A stretch of 21,604 nt of DNA from an uncultured Mailhella sp. (GTDB lineage Bacteria > Desulfobacterota > Desulfovibrionia > Desulfovibrionales > Desulfovibrionaceae). This document shows positions 7,144 through 14,110 of this stretch, piece by piece. Below the pieces are notes generated by a model, which saw only the letters and a list, made by a program, of their open reading frames with translations, was not told the DNA's origin and did no database searches. Positions within the stretch are counted from its first letter, which is position 1. Each line of letters starts with the position of its first letter. The stretch is taken from the NCBI RefSeq assembly GCF_905187505.1, contig NZ_CAJJIC010000035.1:1-21604 (forward strand). Direction: 5' to 3'. A program made the translations under genes and the position numbers.

Positions 7144-7239
7144 ATGCTTTCCCACCCTCTCTTCCGCTTCTTCCGGCGGCATGCGCTCCGCGTGCCGTCG
7201 CGTCCTTCGACGCCACCCTTCCTTCCTCCATCGCTCTAG
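7144..7239 (+). CDS. Small ORF 2 in the mgtE leader (31 aa, proline-rich)
   Basis: It starts four bases after a consensus AGGAGG (7134-7139) and ends with TAG. The peptide begins MLSHPLFRFFRRHALR, basic and aromatic, and ends VPSRPSTPPFLPPSL; seven of 31 residues are proline, with two Pro-Pro pairs. Proline-rich short leader peptides upstream of Mg2+ transporter genes are known in enterobacteria (mgtL, mgtP); similarity here is in character and position only, not in alignable sequence. No family is recognised. It may be a regulatory leader peptide or a non-translated artefact. Confidence 0.4.
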   Translation: MLSHPLFRFFRRHALRVPSRPSTPPFLPPSL

Positions 7240-7422
7240 CGCCTTCTGACGGAATGCCGCCCGGGCAGCTCTGCGCGTGCCCTCATTTTCCGCCAAAGGC
7301 GCCCTTCCATCCCGTACGTCCGGCCGCATTGGCCGCCGGTCTTCTTCAGCGCCCTTTTCCGCTCTGCGGCTTCCGCGCATCTGCGGACCTTTCTTCAACA
7401 ATCCAGACAACAAGGAGTTTCC

Positions 7423-7512
7423 ATGGACAGTCACAGTACGTTCTCCCCGGCCCCCGGTCCCCTTCTGCCTTCCACCTCAGAACTCAAAGAGGAAAACAGC
7501 CATGACCCGTAA
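7423..7512 (+). CDS. Small ORF 3, overlapping the mgtE start (29 aa, proline-rich)
   Basis: AAGGAG (7412-7417) lies five bases before the ATG. The peptide contains FSPAPGPLLP, then an acidic ELKEEN segment, and ends His-Asp-Pro before TAA at 7510-7512. Its last codons overlap the mgtE start (7502) in another frame, so a ribosome translating or stalling on it would occupy the mgtE initiation site. Five prolines in 29 residues and a terminal Asp-Pro are slow-translation features. This placement makes it the best candidate in the leader for coupling mgtE translation to a signal, by inference. Confidence 0.42.
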   Translation: MDSHSTFSPAPGPLLPSTSELKEENSHDP

Positions 7513-8875
7513 GGATATTCTGCTCTCCATCCGTGAAATTTCTCATGCCCGTCACGCCCGCGACTTTGTGGAGGTCGCCGGAAGAACCCATCCCTCCGAC
7601 ATGGCGGAAGCGCTCTCCTCCCTTCCCCGTGCAACCGTACTCGCTCTTCTGGAAAAACTGGACGCCGAAACGGCTGCCGGCCTGTTCGGATACTTTTCCG
7701 AAGAGCTTCAGAAGGAACTCTTCCTTGCCATGGACGTCAGGCGTACGGCGGCGCTGTTCGAACACATGCCGGCAGACGAGCGAGCCGACTTCTACGCTCT
7801 GCTCGATGTCGGAACGCAGCAGAAGCTTCTTTCCTCTCTCCCCGCGGATATCCGGGAAGACCTGCTCCGGCTTGCCGCGTTTCCGGAAGAAAGCACAGGT
7901 TCCGCCACCACCTCCGAATACCTCTCCGTTCTGCCGGAAACCCGCGTTTCGGCCGCACTGAAGACCGTGCGGGCCGCAGCAAGACGCAGCGAAACCGTCT
8001 ACATCGTCTATATGCTCGACAGAAAACGACATCTGCTCGGCACCGTGTCGCTGCGTGAACTGCTTCTGGCCGACGATGACGCCACCATGGAAAGCATCAT
8101 GCGCCGCCCCTTTTTTGCACGCGCCTCATGGCCCCGTGAACGCTCCGCGGAAATGATACGTCGCTACGATCTTCTGGCGCTGCCCGTCATGGATGAAAAC
8201 AATGCCATGATGGGCATCCTCACCGTGGACGATGCCATGGACATGGAAAAGGAACTGGACGCCGCCCGTCTCGCCCGCTTCGGCGGCACGGCCACGGCGG
8301 AGGACTCGGACCTCGACATCCTGAACTCCCCCTTGTTCGTCATGTTCAAGGTACGCGTGTTCTGGCTGATATTTCTTACCGTGTTCGGGGTCGTCACGAG
8401 CACTTTCGTTGCCGCCCAGGAAGAACTTCTTTCAAAGGTCATCGTGCTTGCGGCCTTCATCTCTCCCATCGTGGACATGGGAGGCAACACGGGAAGCCAG
8501 TCCGCCACGCTGGTCATACGCGCCATGGCCGTAGGAGACGTAAGTCTCTGCCGGAAAGATGTGTGGCGCGTACTTCGGCGGGAGCTTCCCGTGGCCTGCG
8601 CCCTCGGTCTCACCGTGGCCGTTCTCGAAGGCCTACTCGCCTGTTTCTCCAAGGGCACGGGCATCGACGTGCTGCTTACCGTGGGACTGAGCATGTTCGT
8701 ATGCACTGCCGCAGGCGGCATCATCGGACTTCTGCTGCCCTTTCTCGCCCGCCGTCTCGGCACGGATCCCGCCACGCTCTCCTCGCCGCTCATCACGTCC
8801 GTCATGGACCTGCTCGGCGTGTTCATCTACTTCGGCTTCGCCTATCTTTTCCTCGGCAACCTGACCAGCCTCTGA
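7502..8875 (+). CDS. mgtE: Magnesium transporter MgtE
   Basis: 457 aa, the normal length. The order is a cytosolic helical N domain (about 1-130, with repeats such as MAEALSSLPRATVLALLEKL), two CBS domains (about 135-255) and five transmembrane helices (about 280-457). The pore signature FISPIVDMGGNTGSQSATL lies at 319-337. The C-terminal TDPATLSSPLITSVMDLLG contains Asp436, the equivalent of the Mg2+-selectivity Asp of the family. MgtE is a homodimeric inner-membrane Mg2+ channel, and its N and CBS domains close it when cytosolic Mg2+ is high. The start at 7502 has GAGGAAA upstream; an earlier in-frame ATG (7277) lacks one. It is preceded by about 600 nt of leader with small ORFs and followed by a convergent gene. 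Confidence 0.95.
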   Translation: MTRKDILLSIREISHARHARDFVEVAGRTHPSDMAEALSSLPRATVLALLEKLDAETAAGLFGYFSEELQKELFLAMDVRRTAALFEHMPADERADFYALLDVGTQQKLLSSLPADIREDLLRLAAFPEESTGSATTSEYLSVLPETRVSAALKTVRAAARRSETVYIVYMLDRKRHLLGTVSLRELLLADDDATMESIMRRPFFARASWPRERSAEMIRRYDLLALPVMDENNAMMGILTVDDAMDMEKELDAARLARFGGTATAEDSDLDILNSPLFVMFKVRVFWLIFLTVFGVVTSTFVAAQEELLSKVIVLAAFISPIVDMGGNTGSQSATLVIRAMAVGDVSLCRKDVWRVLRRELPVACALGLTVAVLEGLLACFSKGTGIDVLLTVGLSMFVCTAAGGIIGLLLPFLARRLGTDPATLSSPLITSVMDLLGVFIYFGFAYLFLGNLTSL

Positions 8876-8885
8876 AATGCGAATG

Positions 8886-8914
8886 AAAAAGCCCTCCGGG
8901 ATTTCCCGGAGGGC
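8886..8914 (-). terminator. Intrinsic terminator of the DMT permease gene
   Basis: GCCCTCCGGG (8891-8900) pairs perfectly with CCCGGAGGGC (8905-8914), loop ATTT. On the minus strand it is followed by T5 (8890-8886), so it terminates the minus-strand transcript. On the plus strand no T-run follows, but it may still slow readthrough from mgtE, which converges on it. Confidence 0.88.
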
Positions 8915-8942
8915 GAAAAAGACGCCTTCTGAAGATGAGGCA

Positions 8943-9818
8943 TCAGTGCTTCCTCAGCGTAAGCAGCAGCACCGAGCCTATGACCAGCGCGCAGCCCGCC
9001 CAGCCGATGGGAGAAAAATTCTCGTTCCAGATCCACCAGCAGAGCAGCGTGCTCACCACAGGTTCAAGATTGCCCAGAATGGCGGCCTGCACGGGGGAAA
9101 GATAGCGCAGCGACTGCCCGTACCAGAAATAAGAGACATAGGTGGACACGAAGCTGAGAATGAACAGCGCCACCGCAGCGTGCAGGGACACGGGCCCGAA
9201 CGACGCGAAGAACGAGAGCACCAGCGCCGCCGGAATGAAGGTGAAGGCAAACAGCGCCTGCGTGGAATAACGGTCCTTGTACCACGTGAAGAATAGAAAC
9301 TGAAAGGCATAGGTGAAGCCGGACAGAAGCCCGCAGCCTATGCCAACATAGGAAACCTCCTTGCCGAGGCTTCCGCCGGACAGGCAGACAAGACTGGTGC
9401 CCACCATGGCCAGAGCCAACGCCATTATCTTGGAAGAGTTGATGGCCTCATGAAAAAGGATGCGCGAAAAGAAGGCTACCCAGGCCGGCGCCGTGAACAT
9501 GAGAATGATGGCGATGGCTCCGCCGCTCTTCTGGATGGCTATCTGAAGGGAAAGAATGACGAGGGAAACGTTGACGGCGCCGAAGAGCACCATGCTCACA
9601 AAATCCCGCCGCGACGCGCGCATGCCTCCGCGAAGCAGCGCATGCACGAGAAAGCACGCTCCGGATATGGCCATGCGCCAGAATGCCACGGAAGCCGGAT
9701 CCATGCCTTCCGCAAAGCACACACGGGAAACAGGCCCTATGATGGCCCAGGCCAGCGCGGCCAGCACGCAATAGACCGTGCCTATCCAGAAGCCGCGATC
9801 ACTGAAACTCACATTCAT
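8943..9818 (-). CDS. DMT superfamily permease (EamA domains)
   Basis: 291 aa with ten hydrophobic segments in two EamA repeats. The first begins VYCVLAALAWAIIGPVSRV, and the second is near GIGCGLLSGFTYAFQFLFFTWY. Motifs such as ASVAFWRMAISG and YLSPVQAAILGNLEPVVSTLL are typical of drug/metabolite exporters of the RhaT/YdcZ/EamA group. The substrate (amino acids or other small metabolites) is unknown. The ATG at 9818 shares one base with the stop of the upstream B3/B4-domain gene (TGATG), indicating translational coupling; a TTG one codon earlier is possible. The gene ends before a strong terminator. Confidence 0.9.
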   Translation of the reverse strand: MNVSFSDRGFWIGTVYCVLAALAWAIIGPVSRVCFAEGMDPASVAFWRMAISGACFLVHALLRGGMRASRRDFVSMVLFGAVNVSLVILSLQIAIQKSGGAIAIILMFTAPAWVAFFSRILFHEAINSSKIMALALAMVGTSLVCLSGGSLGKEVSYVGIGCGLLSGFTYAFQFLFFTWYKDRYSTQALFAFTFIPAALVLSFFASFGPVSLHAAVALFILSFVSTYVSYFWYGQSLRYLSPVQAAILGNLEPVVSTLLCWWIWNENFSPIGWAGCALVIGSVLLLTLRKH

Positions 9819-10492
9819 CAAAAAGCTCTCTCCACCATGCCGAACTCGAGGCCTTCGGCTCCGGCCAGTGTCTGAAACCGGGAAACAGCCAGACGAATCG
9901 CCTCCTCAAGCGCCTCACGGGAAGAAAAGGAATAAATGACCGTCAGGAGCCTGCGGCTTTCCGGGGTGACCATGGCGCGCGTGGAATCGCTGGTGGGACT
10001 GCCCACGGGCCCGGCCTCGTCGGCCAGAAGCGGCATGTTCTCAAGATCCACGGAGTCCTTGCCTATGCCGGGATAGCTCTCGCCGGGACGTCCCCGACGC
10101 AGCACTACGGCCCCCTGCAGATGATCCATGTCATAGGAACCGAGGGAAAAGCCCGTTTCCAGAGAAACGATATTGTTCACGTCCACCACGCTGTTGATGC
10201 GGTACAGATCCTTGCCCTGACGCACGCGACGGTACAGCGCCTCGGAAGACACTCTCCAGCGGCCCGGGTCCTTGCCGCAGGCACGATATCCCCTGCGGGA
10301 CTCGCCGAGATTGGGCATGTCGGCAAGCGCCGTCGACTCAAGACGAAGCTTCAGCTCAGGCACAAGCGCATCGAAGCACGCGGCTATGTCCTGCCCGGAC
10401 GGACGGGGCTCAGCCTGATAGGTCAGCCAGCCGAGGCGACACTCGGGGCAACGGGAAAAAACATCGTCGTCAATGCGGATCTCGGTTTTCAT
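9818..10492 (-). CDS. B3/B4 domain protein (Phe-tRNA synthetase beta-like domain)
   Basis: 224 aa. The centre, EALYRRVRQGKDLYRINSVVDVNNIVSLETGFSLGSYD followed by GAVVLRRGRPGESYPGIG, matches the stand-alone B3/B4 domain of the COG3382 type. In the beta subunit of phenylalanyl-tRNA synthetase this domain contributes to editing and tRNA contact; the stand-alone proteins have no firmly established function. An N-terminal segment with CPECRLGWLTY precedes it. The start at 10492 has GGAGAG upstream; the longer frame runs back through the tRNA gene and its terminator and is not real. It is translationally coupled to the DMT permease, so the pair may act on one metabolite, perhaps an amino acid (inference). 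Confidence 0.85.
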   Translation of the reverse strand: MKTEIRIDDDVFSRCPECRLGWLTYQAEPRPSGQDIAACFDALVPELKLRLESTALADMPNLGESRRGYRACGKDPGRWRVSSEALYRRVRQGKDLYRINSVVDVNNIVSLETGFSLGSYDMDHLQGAVVLRRGRPGESYPGIGKDSVDLENMPLLADEAGPVGSPTSDSTRAMVTPESRRLLTVIYSFSSREALEEAIRLAVSRFQTLAGAEGLEFGMVERAF

Positions 10493-10517
10493 GCCATGCT
10501 CTCCAAACACAGATATG

Positions 10518-10546
10518 AAAAAAGCCGCCTGTTTACACAGGCGGCT
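10518..10546 (-). terminator. Intrinsic terminator of tRNA-Ala
   Basis: On the minus strand AGCCGCCTGT (10546-10537) pairs perfectly with ACAGGCGGCT (10532-10523), loop GTAA, followed by a T6 run (10523-10518). It starts eight bases after the encoded CCA of the tRNA and separates it from the B3/B4 gene. Confidence 0.93.
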
Positions 10547-10553
10547 GAAATTC

Positions 10554-10629
<76 letters not shown>

Positions 10630-10709
10630 GTTGCATATATGCTTTTGCCAGATTCGGCCACGGCAGTCAAGAAAAAAGTGATTTCCGCCGTTTTTTTCCG
10701 GAAGAAACT

Positions 10710-11015
10710 CTATTCCAGAAGGTCCAGGGCGTCCAGCACGGGCTGAAGCGTTCCTTCTTCTCTGGCTTCGCGCATGAGACGGCCTATGTATTGAAGCTGC
10801 CGTCTTTTCGCCTCAAAGCCCGACAACCGGTCGTATTCGTCCAGACCTTCCTTCAGATCGGGGGGCAGAGGCAGACGGGCACGCTTGACGGCGGGAATCT
10901 TGGCCAGCTTTTCTCCCACGGACTGAAGGGCGGAACTGTCGCGCTTCTTCTGCGAACGGCTCACGCGTTCCTGCTCTTCCTCGCCGCCTATCTGGTAACG
11001 ATTCTTCCGGGGCAT
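10710..11015 (-). CDS. Short YjgA/DUF615 (DarP-like) ribosome-associated protein
   Basis: 101 aa. The N-terminal two thirds show the DUF615 pattern: ERVSRSQKKRDSSALQSVGEKL, LPLPPDLKEGLDEY, and AKRRQLQYIGRLMRE. E. coli YjgA (DarP), about 183 aa, acts in maturation of the large ribosomal subunit. Here the C-terminal half of that protein is missing and the frame ends with DALDLLE, so this is a short family form or one reduced to the ribosome-binding helical bundle. No frameshift is apparent. The ATG overlaps the stop of the upstream gene by one base (TAATG), so the two are coupled. Confidence 0.85.
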   Translation of the reverse strand: MPRKNRYQIGGEEEQERVSRSQKKRDSSALQSVGEKLAKIPAVKRARLPLPPDLKEGLDEYDRLSGFEAKRRQLQYIGRLMREAREEGTLQPVLDALDLLE

Positions 11016-11392
11016 TACTGCTGCACCTCAGGTCCGCTTTCTTCAGGATTGAAGTTGGCGCTCTCTTCCATTTCCAGCGTGTCGATCTTCTCCTCGAGCC
11101 ACTCCATGAGCGCACGGGCGGTGTGGTAGTTGAACAGCACGCGGGAATGGATGTGACGGGTGATGACGCGTTCTTCCTCGTCAAAGGGCACCACTTCCGC
11201 GCCGAAGGCCCCGTCAGGCTCCACGGCCCTTTCGGAAAACGAGGGAAGCTTGTCGCTCTCCACATAAAAATTCACTTCTATTTCGCCCTGAGGATTGATG
11301 CCGCCCCACACGCCGTGCGTGTACTGAAGACGGCAGTCGGGGTCCTGACTGTACTCGTAACGCACCCGGCTGGGATATCTGATCTGACTCAT
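11015..11392 (-). CDS. Small hypothetical protein, possibly DUF3467-like
   Basis: 125 aa with no signal peptide or membrane segment. The layout is an N-terminal beta-rich part (GEIEVNFYVESDKLP), then a charged stretch (PFDEEERVITRHIHSRVLFNYHTARALMEWLEEKIDTLE) resembling the strand-helix core of DUF3467, and an acidic Glu-rich tail. The resemblance is a weak visual match. ATG at 11392 has GAGG six bases upstream. It is the first gene of a two-gene unit with the short YjgA and is transcribed divergently from the hypothetical gene at 11600. A role near ribosome assembly is only guilt by association. Confidence 0.75.
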   Translation of the reverse strand: MSQIRYPSRVRYEYSQDPDCRLQYTHGVWGGINPQGEIEVNFYVESDKLPSFSERAVEPDGAFGAEVVPFDEEERVITRHIHSRVLFNYHTARALMEWLEEKIDTLEMEESANFNPEESGPEVQQ

Positions 11393-11442
11393 GAGAACCT
11401 CGCAAAAATGAGGCCGCCTCTCGGGCGAACCTTGAATTTCCC

Positions 11443-11471
11443 TTCATATCGCGCCTTGCCCGGCAAGTAAA
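11443..11471 (-). promoter_or_regulatory. Possible promoter of the DUF3467-like/yjgA pair
   Basis: On the minus strand TTTACT (11471-11466) and TATGAA (11448-11443) are separated by 17 bp, each matching four of six consensus bases. The start would lie near 11436, leaving a leader of about 44 nt before the ATG at 11392. Confidence 0.4.
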
Positions 11472-11599
11472 GAACATACTCTCCGGGGCCGACGCCGCGC
11501 CGACACTTGACGGAACGGCTCACGCGCGGCACAGTGGAACATTCTGACGGCTCAGGCGGGAAATCCGGCCTATCCGACATCACTGCCAAGAGGAATTCT

Positions 11600-12163
11600 A
11601 TGAACAGCTACACCAAGGAAACGCTGCAAGTCCGTCCCATTTTCGACTTTGAACTGCTGCTGGGCCTTCTTTCCGAAAAACGCCTCGGCGGCAAGGTGCT
11701 TGAAGAGCTGGCCGACGTCTGGGAACGCTGGCTGCCCAAGCTCCACGCCATCAAGCTGGAAACCGGCAAGGGGCGCTATCTCGCCCTCTGGCTTGATCAG
11801 GATGTGGAAAAGGAAGTGGATGAAGAATGGGCGAAGTCCGCGGAATACGGCTTCCGTCTGAGCGCACTCGGCCAGACCATGTGCCAGTGCGCCGTGTACC
11901 AGCTCATGCCCGAAGTGGAAGAAGCCGGCTGCGCGCCCGCTCCCCAGCCCACGGCCGCGCTGCGCGAGGCCCTCGCCGCCGAAGGTCTGGACTACCAGGA
12001 CGTGACCCACTCCATGCTGCCCAAGTTCAGCGTTCTCACGCCCTACCCCTTCCACGGTGCATGCGACATCTGCTATCTGCGCAAGGAATGCCCCAAGGCC
12101 AACGGACAGGCCAACCAGTTCCGCTCCTTTGAAATAGGCGGAGAGACGGAGCAGAAGGCCTGA
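11600..12163 (+). CDS. Conserved-type hypothetical protein with C-terminal cysteine motif
   Basis: 187 aa, cytosolic, no recognised family. The N-terminal part is helical and aromatic (FDFELLLGLLSEKRLGGKVLEELADVWERWLPKLHAIK). The middle has ALGQTMCQCAVYQLMPEVEEAGC. Near the C-terminus CDICYLRKECPKA gives a CxxC-x5-C motif that could bind Zn or an Fe-S cluster with another Cys upstream. ATG at 11600 is preceded by AGAGGA; a longer frame from 11507 has no binding site. It heads a plus-strand run with dgkA (2 bases after its stop) and the methyltransferase gene. Function unknown; metal binding is inference. Confidence 0.8.
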   Translation: MNSYTKETLQVRPIFDFELLLGLLSEKRLGGKVLEELADVWERWLPKLHAIKLETGKGRYLALWLDQDVEKEVDEEWAKSAEYGFRLSALGQTMCQCAVYQLMPEVEEAGCAPAPQPTAALREALAAEGLDYQDVTHSMLPKFSVLTPYPFHGACDICYLRKECPKANGQANQFRSFEIGGETEQKA

Positions 12164-12165
12164 TC

Positions 12166-12540
12166 ATGGACAAAAAACGTTTCAGGGAAGGATTCCTTCA
12201 CATCTTCAAGGCTGCGGGCTACTCGCTTGCCGGGCTTCGTACCGGCGTCCGCCTCAGCCTTGCCTTCCGGCAGGAATGCGGTGTTCTTCTCGCCCTCATC
12301 GTGCTGCTTGCCGTCTGCGGCAAGCCCCTCGTCACCTGGCTTGTCGCCCTCGGAGCGTGGCTTCTCGTCATGATGGCCGAGCTCATCAACACCGCCATTG
12401 AAGAAGCGCTCAACCTCATCACCCGCGACTACAACATTGCGGTGAAGAACGCCAAGGACATGGCCTCCGCCGCCGTGTTCCTCATGCTGGCCCTCAACGC
12501 GGCGCTCTGGTTCTGCATCTTCATTCTGGGACTGTTCTGA
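12166..12540 (+). CDS. dgkA: Diacylglycerol kinase, prokaryotic DgkA type
   Basis: 124 aa with three transmembrane helices and an N-terminal amphipathic helix, the standard DgkA size. The family phosphorylates diacylglycerol (or undecaprenol in some lineages) at the inner membrane with ATP, recycling lipid released during envelope synthesis. The signature ELINTAIE lies at residues 72-79, and the conserved KNAKDMASAAV with Lys97-Asp98 follows. The signature normally ends in Asp a few residues on (E-x-x-V-D); here it reads EALN, so this position is Asn. It begins two bases after the stop of the preceding gene, with AAGG upstream. Confidence 0.93.
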   Translation: MDKKRFREGFLHIFKAAGYSLAGLRTGVRLSLAFRQECGVLLALIVLLAVCGKPLVTWLVALGAWLLVMMAELINTAIEEALNLITRDYNIAVKNAKDMASAAVFLMLALNAALWFCIFILGLF

Positions 12541-12670
12541 CGGCGCGGTGCCACGCGCCTCTTTGCCGCAACGCCGGCCGGACCCCGCCGGGTTTCGGAC
12601 GCGCAGCCTCTTCCGCCCCGGCACGGGGCCCCGCCTTCATCACCTTCCTCCCATCACCGGAGAATATCCC

Positions 12671-13858
12671 ATGGAAACCGTCTTTCTGAAAAAGGGCGAG
12701 GACCGACGTCTGCGCATCGGGCACCTGTGGGTGTTCAGCAACGAAATAGACACGAAGCGCTCCCCCCTTGGCTCCTTTGCTCCCGGCCAGTCCGTGCTCG
12801 TGGCCGACTGCGGCGGACGCCCGCTCGGCACAGGCTACGTCAACCCCGCCTCGCTCATTGCGGTGCGCATGGTCAGCCGCAAAGCGGACGAAGTCCTCGA
12901 CGCCTCTCTTCTGCACCGTCGTCTTTCCGACGCCCTCGCCCTGCGCGAAAGGATGTTCCGCACGCCCTTCTACCGTCTCTGCCACGGAGAGGGCGACTTT
13001 CTGCCCGGTCTTGTGGCCGACCGTCACGGCGACCATGTGGTCTGCCAGATCACCACGGCGGGCATGGACGCGCACACGGACGAACTTCTTTCCGTGCTCG
13101 ACAGCCTTCTGCACCCTTCCTCCATTCTTCTCGACAACAACGTGGCCTCGCGCGACCTTGAAGGGCTGGAACGCTTCCAGCGCGTCGCCTCAGGCGATGT
13201 TCCCGAAGAAATTTCCGTGGAAGAAAACGGCATGAGCTATGCCGTTCCGCTGAAGAACGGACAGAAGACCGGATGGTTCTACGATCAGCGCGTAAACCGC
13301 GCCGCGCTCACGCCCTTCGTGCAGGCACAGCAAGGCTGCAGCGTGCTCGACGCCTTCTGCTACGCCGGCGGCTTCGGGGCTCTGGCGGCAAAAAACGGCG
13401 CAGGAAAAGTCACCTTCATGGACGCCTCGGCGCATGCGCTCTCCTACGCAAAGCGCAACGCCGAACAGTTCGGCACGGAAACGGAGCTTCTTCAGGGCGA
13501 CGCGCTCACCCTGCTGGCGGATCTGCGCCGCGAGGGACGCACCTTCGACATCGTCTGTCTCGATCCTCCGGCCTTCATCAAGCGCAAGAAGGACGCGAAG
13601 CAGGGACTCGAAGCCTATCAGCGGGTGAATGAAATCGGCCTTGATCTGGTAAGACCCGGCGGAATGCTCATGACCTGTTCCTGCTCTCACCATCTGGAAG
13701 CCGACGCACTTCGCGGTCTGGTCACGCGCGCGGCGGGAAAAAGACGCCGTCATGCCAGGCTTCTCTTCCAGGGCTTTCAGGGGCCGGATCATCCCATTCA
13801 TCCCGCCATGCCGGAAACGGCCTATCTCAAGACCTTCCTCTTTCATCTGCCGGAATAA
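12671..13858 (+). CDS. rlmI: Class I SAM-dependent rRNA methyltransferase, RlmI-like
   Basis: 395 aa. An N-terminal PUA-like RNA-binding domain (about 1-75; FLKKGEDRRLRIGHLWVFSNEI) is followed by a central EEHD-type region and a Rossmann methyltransferase domain (about 200-395). SAM motif I is VLDAFCYAGGFGALAA (226-240). The motif DPPAF is at 298-302 and CSCSHH at 336-341, supplying the Cys used by m5C enzymes. RlmI methylates C1962 of 23S rRNA in E. coli; specificity here is inferred from architecture. The start at 12671 has GGAGA upstream, while an in-frame ATG at 12548 would add a low-complexity Pro/Arg stretch. A terminator follows. Confidence 0.88.
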   Translation: METVFLKKGEDRRLRIGHLWVFSNEIDTKRSPLGSFAPGQSVLVADCGGRPLGTGYVNPASLIAVRMVSRKADEVLDASLLHRRLSDALALRERMFRTPFYRLCHGEGDFLPGLVADRHGDHVVCQITTAGMDAHTDELLSVLDSLLHPSSILLDNNVASRDLEGLERFQRVASGDVPEEISVEENGMSYAVPLKNGQKTGWFYDQRVNRAALTPFVQAQQGCSVLDAFCYAGGFGALAAKNGAGKVTFMDASAHALSYAKRNAEQFGTETELLQGDALTLLADLRREGRTFDIVCLDPPAFIKRKKDAKQGLEAYQRVNEIGLDLVRPGGMLMTCSCSHHLEADALRGLVTRAAGKRRRHARLLFQGFQGPDHPIHPAMPETAYLKTFLFHLPE

Positions 13859-13864
13859 CCGTGC

Positions 13865-13894
13865 GGCGGCCCTCCCACGGAGGGCCGCCTTTTT
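13865..13894 (+). terminator. Intrinsic terminator after rlmI
   Basis: GGCGGCCCTCC (13865-13875) pairs perfectly with GGAGGGCCGCC (13879-13889), loop CAC, followed by T5. It begins seven bases after the rlmI stop. Confidence 0.94.
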
Positions 13895-14110
13895 ATGCGC
13901 CGAACACCACCTCTCACGCACCTCCCGCGTTTTCTGCGTCGCCCTTCTCCGAAGCGAACCTTCCGGCGCATCCCCGCCGTTTGCCGACGATGATTTTTTC
14001 CCACGCCGTCCCCTGCGCTTGCCGAGCCTTCCCTTTTTCTATACCGTGAAAAACGCGCATTTTTCGCGCCACTTATCCCCCGACGCTTCGCCGGCTCAAG
14101 AGGTTCCGTC

